From: Dehalococcoidia bacterium
GTDB lineage: Bacteria; Chloroflexota; Dehalococcoidia; JACPQF01
DNA: 9,272 nucleotides
Assembly: GCA_030650265.1 (NCBI GenBank)
Contig: JAUSEJ010000906.1
Location: 1-9,272 of the forward strand
Direction of reading: 5' to 3'
Both the position numbers and the translations under genes were made by a program. This document shows, in pieces, positions 1-6,396 of the stretch (position 1 is its first letter; each line of letters opens with the position of its first letter). The notes below the pieces were generated by a model. That model worked only from the letters and a program-made list of their open reading frames with translations. It made no database searches and was not told the DNA's origin.

Positions 1-1
1 C

Positions 2-718
<717 letters not shown>

Positions 719-779
719 CATGACGCCAGGCAAGGAAGAATCCGGGGGAGACGAGATCCAAGTCGAGGAGGGAAACTAC

Positions 780-977
780 ATGAACGCACTCAGGCCCCAT
801 GTTAGCGACGTTTGGTTGGACGGTAACGAAGAGATCGTCACGGTGGAAGCCCTTTGCCCCAATGAACAGTGCGGTCACCAGGTGGTCTCCTTCTTCACGA
901 TGCCGCGGACGACGAGCAAATTCATGGAGTGTCGAGTCTGCAAAACAAGGATGCAGATTAACCTGCCGCCTGCCTAA
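780..977 (+). CDS. Small four-cysteine, zinc-ribbon-like protein of unknown function
   Basis: A 65-residue protein with two cysteine pairs: C26-x4-C31 (CPNEQCGH) and C51-x2-C54 (CRVC). This is a plausible zinc-binding knuckle pair separated by about 19 residues. I do not recognise a named family. I chose ATG 780 because GAGGAGGG lies at 765-772 with seven bases of spacing. An in-frame ATG at 720, two bases after pyrR, would add 20 polar residues (85 in total) and has GGAGAG just upstream, so it remains possible. The gene sits between pyrR and the amidohydrolase, nine bases from the latter, in a tight operon-like run. A role with the neighbouring hydrolases, or as a nucleic-acid-binding or metal-site accessory protein, is only a guess. 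Confidence 0.72.
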   Translation: MNALRPHVSDVWLDGNEEIVTVEALCPNEQCGHQVVSFFTMPRTTSKFMECRVCKTRMQINLPPA

Positions 978-986
978 AGGAGACGC

Positions 987-2264
987 TTGACACAAGAGAA
1001 CGCCCCCTTCGACCTGGTTATATATAATGCTCTTCTGCCAACGCAGGGACTCGATGGCGCCGGTCCCACGGACATCGGGATTCGTGATGGTTTCATTGCC
1101 CGCATTGGCGCGTGTGGCCCCTGCCGCTCCTCGATCGATGCAAGGGGATCACTGGTCACGCCTGGATTTGTAAACGCTCATACGCATCTAGACAAGGCCG
1201 ATCTACTCAGCCGCATGACTCCCGACCAGTTCGGCGGCACCCTCGAGCAGAATCGAGAGATTCTCAAGAACCTCAAGAGGAACTACTCGGTCAGGGAGGT
1301 TCTCGAAAGGGCAAGGAGGGTGGCCCATGAAATGGTTATGCAGGGCACGACCGCCATTCGCACTCAGGTTGATGTCGATCCGACCGCCGGCCTCAAGGCG
1401 CTGGAGGCCATCCTCGAGTTGAAGCAGCTTCTCTCTCCTCTCGTGACTTTAGAAATCTGCGCGTTTCCGCAAGAAGGCGTGGTCAGGCCAGGCAATCGCG
1501 AACTCATGGCGGAGGCCCTCAGAATGGGCGCCGATCTTGTCGGCGGTAACCCTGCCGTGGAGCCAACTCACGAGGAACGGATCAGGCACATAGATATTCT
1601 GTTCGAACTTGCCATGACCTTTGATAAACGGCTCGACGTTCAGCTTGATGAGACAAATGATCCTCGGCACTTCTATTTGCCCTACTATGTGGACAAGGTC
1701 ATTGCCGAGGGTTTCAACAGTAGGGCCACAGCGACCCATTGCATTTCGTTGTCTGCCGTTTCCGATGACGTTGCCCTGCCGGTTATCGAGAGGGCAGCCA
1801 GAGGCGATGTGAGCTTTATCATCACCCCTAGTTGCAACTTGATTACCCGGTTCGAGTTGCCAGCGGATGTGCAGAGGAGACCGTATAACAGCATCACCCG
1901 GGTCAAGGACCTTCTCGACCATGGGGTCAGGGTGGCGCTGGGAACAGACAACATCCGGGACATCTTCTATCCACTCGGAAATGGCAGTATGCTGCGGGAG
2001 ATGCATGTTATCGCGACTACTACCAGGCTCACGGGATTTGGCGAAGCGGAGAAGGTTTTCGCCATGGCCACGGTGAACGGGGCGAGACTGATGGGCCTGG
2101 ATTATGGGGTAGCGGTGGGGAGGAAGGCCGATCTAGTCGTTTTGGCGGCGTCTTCCTGTCGCGCAGCCCTAAGCCACCTGCCTATCGTTCCTTACGTTAT
2201 TCAGAACGGTCGGGTGGTTGCAACCAGCGAGCTAACCTATAAGATTGCAGGTGATCGAGAGTGA
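987..2264 (+). CDS. Cytosine-deaminase-like amidohydrolase (substrate uncertain)
   Basis: A 425-residue amidohydrolase-superfamily protein of the CodA type, predicted cytosolic. Family features seen: TPGFVNAHTHLDKADL with metal ligands H65 and H67; the IRTQVDVDP strand (126-132 region); CAFPQEG (158-164), matching the E. coli CodA pyrimidine-contact segment; H251 in ATHC; and GTDNIRDIFYPLGNGSM with D321 as the expected last metal ligand. Two sites differ from CodA as I recall it: the segment VHCDE reads VQLDE, putting Q219 where a metal His (H214) is expected, and N322 replaces the Asp after the metal Asp (D314). E222 is kept. The start is TTG 987 with AAAGGAGA just upstream. The stop overlaps the GTG of the next gene (GTGA, 2261-2264), implying translational coupling. 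The family is clear, but deamination of cytosine itself is doubtful. Confidence 0.85.
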   Translation: MTQENAPFDLVIYNALLPTQGLDGAGPTDIGIRDGFIARIGACGPCRSSIDARGSLVTPGFVNAHTHLDKADLLSRMTPDQFGGTLEQNREILKNLKRNYSVREVLERARRVAHEMVMQGTTAIRTQVDVDPTAGLKALEAILELKQLLSPLVTLEICAFPQEGVVRPGNRELMAEALRMGADLVGGNPAVEPTHEERIRHIDILFELAMTFDKRLDVQLDETNDPRHFYLPYYVDKVIAEGFNSRATATHCISLSAVSDDVALPVIERAARGDVSFIITPSCNLITRFELPADVQRRPYNSITRVKDLLDHGVRVALGTDNIRDIFYPLGNGSMLREMHVIATTTRLTGFGEAEKVFAMATVNGARLMGLDYGVAVGRKADLVVLAASSCRAALSHLPIVPYVIQNGRVVATSELTYKIAGDRE

Positions 2265-3196
2265 GCATGAATGATTCCGAGATTGAAGCCATTGTTCGTA
2301 AGTCGATAGACCTCCACCTTCACGTTGGCATGGACATCCTGCCGCGACAACACACAGTGGAGGAGCTCTTTTTGGCGGAGAGGGGGAAGATTGCCGGGGT
2401 GGCCGTGAAGTCCCACAGCTTCCCCACTGTCCCTGATGTTATGGCGGCCAGACGCCTGGCGAGAGACGAGATGATCCTTATAGGATCGCTGACCCTGAAT
2501 TACTTTACCGGTGGCTTCAATCCCAGCGCCATCTATGCCGCGGCGGTCATGTCGCGGGGTTATCCTGTCTTGGTCTGGTTTCCCACGGTGCATGCCGAGA
2601 ATCACCTTGTCAGGAGCAGCAGCATGTACGAAATACCGCCGGACTGGGTAAAAGACCCTGCCTTCACTTCCCGATACAAAACGGAGGTCAAGGCCATAAA
2701 GGTGACCGATTGGGCGGGAAACCTCATTCCCAAGGCCTGGCAGGTGCTGAACATGATGAGAGAGATGGGAAACTGCGTCCTTGCCACCGGCCATCTTTCC
2801 TGGGAGGAGGCGCGAAAGCTGTCGCTGGAAGCGCTCAACCTCGGATTGCCTGTCATCGTCACCCATCCGATGCAGAGGGATATCGCCATGCCAGTGAAGG
2901 TTCAGGCGGAGCTAGCTCACAAGGGTGGCTTCATCGAATTCTGCTACGTGATGTATCTTGATCGGGATCATCCGGAAGACTATCCACCCGAAGAAATGGT
3001 CAGGCAGATCCGCCAGATCGGAGTCGACAAATGCATCCTATCATCCGATGCCGGGCAGATTCGCAACCCCGGACCGAGCGCCTGCCTCAAGGCATTCGTC
3101 GAACTTCTCGAACCACATGGCATCACGAAGGACGAATTCGAGACGATGATGGTGAGGAATCCGAGGAAGATACTAGGGTTGAGGGTTGAGGGTTGA
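2261..3196 (+). CDS. DUF6282-type predicted metal-dependent hydrolase
   Basis: A 311-residue protein resembling the DUF6282 family, thought to be a TIM-barrel hydrolase related to amidohydrolases; the reaction is unknown. Seen: DLHLHVG (H19, H21) at the first strand, VAVKSH (K50, H52), FPTVHAENH (H111, H115), IKVTD (K147), ATGHLS (H178), VTHPM (H202) and LSSDAGQ (D263). An HxH, Lys, His, His, Asp order is that of binuclear subtype-I amidohydrolases; assigning K147 as a bridging lysine is my inference. It starts at GTG 2261 within the stop of the upstream amidohydrolase, so the two are probably co-translated and may work on the same pathway. The last residues (LRVEG) and the stop codon lie in a heptad tandem repeat, so the natural C-terminus may have been altered. 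carA follows 16 bases later. Confidence 0.78.
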   Translation: MSMNDSEIEAIVRKSIDLHLHVGMDILPRQHTVEELFLAERGKIAGVAVKSHSFPTVPDVMAARRLARDEMILIGSLTLNYFTGGFNPSAIYAAAVMSRGYPVLVWFPTVHAENHLVRSSSMYEIPPDWVKDPAFTSRYKTEVKAIKVTDWAGNLIPKAWQVLNMMREMGNCVLATGHLSWEEARKLSLEALNLGLPVIVTHPMQRDIAMPVKVQAELAHKGGFIEFCYVMYLDRDHPEDYPPEEMVRQIRQIGVDKCILSSDAGQIRNPGPSACLKAFVELLEPHGITKDEFETMMVRNPRKILGLRVEG

Positions 3197-3201
3197 GGGT
3201 G
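3175..3201 (+). repeat. Tandem AGGGTTG heptad repeat at the hydrolase/carA junction
   Basis: Three perfect copies of AGGGTTG (3175-3195) are followed by a partial AGGGTG. The seven-base period shifts frame at each copy; the stop of the DUF6282 gene is the TGA spanning the third and fourth units. The same unit makes up the large inverted repeat at 5599-5666. It occupies the space just upstream of carA, where it leaves only a weak ribosome-binding site. Confidence 0.8.
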
Positions 3202-3212
3202 AAGTGGGACGG

Positions 3213-4310
3213 ATGAAGAAAGCGATTCTGGTTCTGGAAGACGGAACAGTGTTCAATGGATACTCCTTTGGCACCGATAGCAGGGTGTACGGCGAGGTGG
3301 TATTCAATACTAGCATGACTGGCTACCAGGAGATTCTGACTGATCCCTCCTACGCCGGACAGATCGTTACCCTTACCTATCCGATTATCGGCAACTACGG
3401 TGTCAATGGGGAAGACCAGGAATCGCGGCGGATTCAGGTAGCCGGCTTTGTTGTCCGAGAAGACTGCGAGGACCCGAGCAACTGGCGCTGCCAGGGAACT
3501 CTGTCGGCGTATCTGGCCGAGCACAACATCGCCGGCATCAGCGGCATAGACACGCGGGCCTTGACCAGGCGCCTCCGTTCGCAGGGTGTTATGATGGGGG
3601 CGATCAGCGCGGACGAATCTCCCGCCGGGGCTCTCGAGCGTCTCCTCCAGTCGCCCAAATACGACCTCATAGATTTCGTCCGGCAGGTAAGCACGGAGGA
3701 ACCGTACGACTGGAATAAGCCGGGCCCGGACGATCCCATCGAAACGAATTGCCACGTCGTCGTCATGGATTTCGGCCTGAAATACAACATCCTCCGCATT
3801 CTGCGGGAAAAGGGCTGTCGGGTAACCGTCGTGCCGTGCACCTACTCGGCAGAACAGGTTATCGGTCTGAAGCCTGATGGCATCCTCTTGTCTCCCGGGC
3901 CCGGCGATCCCGCCATGCTCGGGCACATTGTCAGCGCCATAAAGGGGCTGTTGGGCAAGAAGCCAATATTGGGGATCTGTCTCGGGCACCAGCTTCTAGG
4001 CTGGGCGCTGGGAGGCCAGACCTTCAAGCTTAAATTCGGCCATCGGGGCGGCAATCATCCCGTGAAGGACCATTTGAGCGGAAGGGTGCACATTACGAGC
4101 CAGAACCACGGCTATGCTCTCGATGGAGAAAGCCTTCCGGGTCGGGTGGAAATCACGCTAGCTAATTTGAACGACGGCACGGTAGAAGGGCTACGCTGTC
4201 GGGAGATCGACGCCATGTCCATTCAATACCACTCGGAGGCGTCTCCGGGACCGCAGGATAACGTCTACGTATTCGACCAGTTCCTTGATATGGTCAGAGG
4301 GCAGGGCTAG
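3213..4310 (+). CDS. carA: Carbamoyl-phosphate synthase small subunit (glutamine amidotransferase)
   Basis: CarA hydrolyses glutamine and channels ammonia to CarB, supplying carbamoyl phosphate for pyrimidine and arginine synthesis. At 365 residues it is normal length. The N-terminal CarA-specific domain (KKAILVLEDGTVFNGYSFG, then FNTSMTGYQEILTDPSY) precedes a class-I glutamine amidotransferase domain. The catalytic triad is visible: C256 in LGICLGHQ, and H340 and E342 in IQYHSEAS. LLSPGPGDP is also intact. ATG 3213 gives the canonical MKKAILVLEDG start; an in-frame TTG at 3186 would only add residues encoded by the heptad repeat. It lies at the end of the pyrR-led run of genes. carB, its obligate partner, is unusually 2.1 kb downstream, although both are on the same strand. 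Confidence 0.97.
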   Translation: MKKAILVLEDGTVFNGYSFGTDSRVYGEVVFNTSMTGYQEILTDPSYAGQIVTLTYPIIGNYGVNGEDQESRRIQVAGFVVREDCEDPSNWRCQGTLSAYLAEHNIAGISGIDTRALTRRLRSQGVMMGAISADESPAGALERLLQSPKYDLIDFVRQVSTEEPYDWNKPGPDDPIETNCHVVVMDFGLKYNILRILREKGCRVTVVPCTYSAEQVIGLKPDGILLSPGPGDPAMLGHIVSAIKGLLGKKPILGICLGHQLLGWALGGQTFKLKFGHRGGNHPVKDHLSGRVHITSQNHGYALDGESLPGRVEITLANLNDGTVEGLRCREIDAMSIQYHSEASPGPQDNVYVFDQFLDMVRGQG

Positions 4311-4330
4311 ATTGGAGGGCACAGGACGCG

Positions 4331-4422
4331 CAAAGATACAAAGGACACAAAGCTTGGAGACATCGCCTGCAACGTCTCTAGCAACCTCAACATCTCTTTG
4401 TGCCTTTGTGCCTTTGTATTTG
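4331..4422 (+). repeat. Imperfect inverted repeat with an internal 12-bp tandem repeat
   Basis: CAAAGATACAAAGGACACAAAG-type sequence at 4331-4352 is complementary, with two single-base gaps, to 4404-4422 (CTTTGTGCCTTTGTATTTG). Between them are three degenerate 12-base units (ACATCGCCTGCA, ACGTCTCTAGCA, ACCTCAACATCT) starting near 4362. No T-run follows, so it does not look like a terminator. The whole element is open in the frame of the methyltransferase and would encode a Thr/Ser/Ala-rich stretch if translated. It replaces any obvious ribosome-binding site for that gene. Confidence 0.7.
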
Positions 4423-5253
4423 AAAGTCCCCGCTAAGCCCTTTGTCAAGTGGGCCGGTGGCAAGCAGCAGCTTCTTGGGCAGTATGATTCCTTCTTTCCT
4501 GCCTGTTTTGCCCGCTATATTGAGCCGTTCATTGGCGGGGGCGCTGTTTTTTTTCACTTGTGGTCTCGGGGGAGCGTGTCCGATCAGGCATTACTCTTTG
4601 ACAATAACGAGAACTTGGTGAATACCTATAAGGTTGTCAGGAACGACGTAGATGAACTCATTGGGCTGTTGAAGGTCCACAAGGAAAAACATAGCAGGGA
4701 CTATTACTACGCGATTAGAGATCTGGACCGGCAGAACGCAACCTTGAGCGATGTGGAGAGAGCGGCCAGGACGATCTACCTTAACAAGACCTGCTACAAT
4801 GGCCTTTACAGGGTAAACAACAGGGACCAGTTCAACGTGCCGATGGGCAGCTATAGCAGTCCGCGGATTCTCGATGAGAACACTTTGCAAAACGCCAGCA
4901 GAGCTCTGCAGAATGCAAGCCTTGAAGTGAGCGGCTTCCGGCAAATACAGGATTTCGCCCGGGCGGGTGATTTCATCTACTTCGATCCACCGTACGACCC
5001 GGTAAGCAGAACCGCCAGCTTCACCGGCTACACGGCGAATCTGTTTAGAGACGAAGATCAATGCGGGCTTGCTATTGTATATGCTGCCTTGACGGAGCGA
5101 GGATGCCTTTGTATGCTCAGCAATTCCTATACGCCCTTAGTCCTGGGACTGTATCGCGATTATAGAGTCGAGGTCGTCCAGGCGAGCCGGGCGATCAACT
5201 CGAAGGCGGATGGCAGGGGAAGCGTCAAGGAAGTAGTTGTGTTGAATTATTAG
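4408..5253 (+). CDS. DpnM/Dam-like DNA adenine-N6 methyltransferase, apparently orphan
   Basis: A D12-class methyltransferase transferring a methyl group from S-adenosylmethionine to adenine N6. Motifs in order: FVKWAGGKQQLL (motif X), YIEPFIGGGAVFF (motif I, SAM binding), NGLYRVNNRDQFNVPMGSY (target recognition), FIYFDPPYDP (motif IV, catalytic DPPY) and MLSNS. The similarity to DpnM suggests GATC as target; that is inference. The start is unclear: GTG 4408 gives 281 residues, and TTG 4414 or 4420 and TTG 4312 are also in frame. None has a strong ribosome-binding site, because a repeat element lies there. The frame stays open upstream into the end of carA. No restriction endonuclease is adjacent, so a regulatory or housekeeping methylation role, or a defence remnant, is likely. 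Confidence 0.9.
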   Translation: MPLYLKVPAKPFVKWAGGKQQLLGQYDSFFPACFARYIEPFIGGGAVFFHLWSRGSVSDQALLFDNNENLVNTYKVVRNDVDELIGLLKVHKEKHSRDYYYAIRDLDRQNATLSDVERAARTIYLNKTCYNGLYRVNNRDQFNVPMGSYSSPRILDENTLQNASRALQNASLEVSGFRQIQDFARAGDFIYFDPPYDPVSRTASFTGYTANLFRDEDQCGLAIVYAALTERGCLCMLSNSYTPLVLGLYRDYRVEVVQASRAINSKADGRGSVKEVVVLNY

Positions 5254-5267
5254 CAGGAGTTGCGCTG

Positions 5268-5308
5268 TCTGAACCGCTGATTACGCGGATTCAGGGATTT
5301 CGCAGATG
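5268..5308 (+). repeat. Palindromic GATTACGCGGATT-type element between genes
   Basis: CTGAACCGC (5269-5277) pairs with GCGG (5285-5288) and TTCAG (5290-5294), leaving one bulged A and loop TGATTAC. The wording resembles dispersed GATTACxCGGATT repeats seen in several bacterial genomes. It lies between the methyltransferase stop and the membrane-protein start. It lacks a T-run, so a terminator role is not supported. Confidence 0.5.
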
Positions 5309-5337
5309 GGCTCCGTTTCATTGAGAAGGATGAACTC

Positions 5338-6108
5338 TTGGCGATAGGCAAATGCGCTAAGTGTGCAGGCGACTTGACCCAGAGCGGCAAGCAAAGCATA
5401 CTGGCTGATTCGTGGGCTGGACCGGTCTGCGAACGGTGTCGGCGGAAGCTGATGACTAAGTTTGCCTGGGCGCTGGCCCTCTTTGGCATAGGCGTGGCGC
5501 TGTCGCCAATGCTGGTGAGCATGCCGGCTGCCCTATTCGTCGCTCTTGGCGGCGGTCTGATTGTGATCGCAGGGGTGGTATTCTGGCGGGCGAGAATAAG
5601 GGTTGAGGGTGGAGGGTTGAGGGTGGAGGGGTTTCTCTCAACCCTCCACCCTCAACCTTCCACCCTGCTTCACGTGTCCATCTTCGGTACCTGGTTTCTG
5701 GCCTACTACGTGGCGAATCTGGCCTGCGGTGATTGGAATCCTCTGGCAGCGGGATGCAACAGCACCTGCCAGGCGATCATGTGGGGATCATTAGGCAGTA
5801 TGGCTGCCCTGTCCACAGCCTATGTCATGGGTTACCGGCAGGCGTTCTGGCCGATGCTGGGAGTGACCGTCGTACAGAATATCCCACACTGCCAGTGTGA
5901 TAACGCTCTATATGTTCAGGCTTTGGGGGTCCAGCCATTCTGCCTGATTGTTCCCACCCTGGTGGGTCTAACGAACCTATGGATGCTGCGTATCGGGACT
6001 TACAAGCCGCTGGGATTTGCCCTAACACTGTCGATCTTGGCCGGGGCTTTCGCCGTGGCGATCACGCATCGGTTGGGGATGCCGATAGTTTGGTGGCTGG
6101 CAGTTTGA
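5338..6108 (+). CDS. Unrecognised multi-pass membrane protein with N-terminal CxxC pair
   Basis: A 256-residue protein that I cannot assign to a family. The N-terminus has CAKC (C6, C9) and CERC (C31, C34), a likely zinc ribbon on the cytosolic side. Hydrophobic segments lie at about 42-60, 62-83, 113-128, 146-166, 197-217 and 226-244, suggesting roughly six membrane passes. More cysteines occur at 130, 140, 144, 185, 187 (PHCQCDN) and 202. TTG 5338 is the start, with AAGGA at 5326-5330 and seven bases of spacing. Residues about 88-111 are encoded by a large inverted repeat inserted in frame between the second and third hydrophobic segments. Without it the protein would be about 230 residues. 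There is no functional link to the pyr genes that I can see. Confidence 0.7.
   Translation: MAIGKCAKCAGDLTQSGKQSILADSWAGPVCERCRRKLMTKFAWALALFGIGVALSPMLVSMPAALFVALGGGLIVIAGVVFWRARIRVEGGGLRVEGFLSTLHPQPSTLLHVSIFGTWFLAYYVANLACGDWNPLAAGCNSTCQAIMWGSLGSMAALSTAYVMGYRQAFWPMLGVTVVQNIPHCQCDNALYVQALGVQPFCLIVPTLVGLTNLWMLRIGTYKPLGFALTLSILAGAFAVAITHRLGMPIVWWLAV
5599..5666 (+). repeat. Large inverted repeat inserted in frame in the membrane-protein gene
   Basis: Positions 5601-5621 are perfectly complementary to 5637-5657 (21 bp) with a 15-base loop. Both arms are built from GGGTTGA and GGGTGGA units, so the arms can also pair in shifted registers. The translation reads RVEGGGLRVEG on the left and STLHPQPSTL on the right, with no stop. 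The units match the heptad repeat at 3175-3201. The transcript would form a very stable hairpin inside the coding region. Confidence 0.9.
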
Positions 6109-6133
6109 GCGGCAGAGCGGCACTCAATCAGTC

Positions 6134-6162
6134 TTGCTGGAATTGAGGTTCGGTCGCATAAT
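6134..6162 (+). promoter_or_regulatory. Possible sigma-70-type promoter upstream of the hicB remnant and carB
   Basis: TTGCTG (6134-6139) and CATAAT (6157-6162) are separated by 17 bases. The -10 box matches five of six consensus positions; the -35 box matches only three. It lies in the only intergenic stretch before carB and could give carB a start independent of the pyrR leader. The predicted start point would fall almost on the ribosome-binding site at 6169-6175, which weakens the case. Confidence 0.3.
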
Positions 6163-6180
6163 AGTCTTGGAGGTGTTTTG

Positions 6181-6366
6181 ATGCATATTCAGTTATCAGC
6201 CGTGTTTCAGAAAGTGCTAGAGGGCTATATGGGCTTTGTCGAGGAGCTTCCAGGTGCCAACACACAAGGTGACACCCTCGAAGAGACTGAAAGAACCTGC
6301 CTAACAGAACCTATCATGACCGGGGCCGACTGCATGGGTCGGTCCTTTGGTCGCCCCATAGTGTGA
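6181..6366 (+). pseudogene. Truncated HicB-family antitoxin-like gene
   Basis: The first ~35 residues look like the HicB partial RNase-H-like fold: QLSAVFQKVLEGYMGFVEEL, then PGANTQGDTLEE, matching the ELPGANTQGxTLEEA signature. After this the similarity stops: the remaining residues (TERTCL onwards) do not continue the expected helix of the ARENLKEA type. A short LKEPA in the +1 frame hints at a frameshift or small deletion, but it ends at once in a stop. The ORF is 61 residues, with an excellent ribosome-binding site (GGAGGTG, 6169-6175, five bases before ATG). No hicA is visible on either side. It may be a decayed antitoxin, or a short solitary HicB-like protein that is still translated just before carB. 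Confidence 0.6.
6322..6357 (+). other. Possible alternative hairpins just upstream of carB
   Basis: GGGCCGAC (6323-6330) can pair with GTCGGTCC (6338-6345) over eight positions with one G-T pair. Alternatively GGGG (6322-6325) plus CGAC can pair with GTCG/CCCC (6350-6357) with a bulge. The two share bases and exclude each other. Only TTT follows, so this is not a convincing terminator. It overlaps the 3' end of the hicB-like ORF, and its significance is uncertain. Confidence 0.25.
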
Positions 6367-6396
6367 CTCAACGGTATTCTGTAGCATGGAGCATCA

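Noticed and set aside
3186..3212. carA start at TTG 3186
   Set aside because: The nine extra residues come from the heptad repeat and overlap the previous gene's stop; ATG 3213 gives the canonical CarA start.
3123..3989. 288-codon open frame on the minus strand over carA
   Set aside because: It is a shadow of carA; the carA frame encodes a fully conserved enzyme and the antisense product resembles nothing known.
4285..4407. Methyltransferase start at TTG 4285 inside carA
   Set aside because: This is the longest open frame only. It would encode the carA end and the repeat, with no methyltransferase similarity before residue ~50.
4408..5253. Complete restriction-modification system
   Set aside because: No endonuclease gene is adjacent on either strand; GATC sites are frequent in the window, so no avoidance is apparent.
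5599..5666. CRISPR-like repeat array
   Set aside because: Units are 6-7 bases long with no spacers, and the arms are inverted rather than direct repeats.
6123..6147. CTCAAT/ATTGAG hairpin as terminator after the membrane-protein gene
   Set aside because: It has only 6 bp with a 13-base loop and no T-run; it may be fortuitous.
6181..6366. Intact HicAB toxin-antitoxin module
   Set aside because: No HicA ORF is nearby, and the HicB similarity stops halfway.
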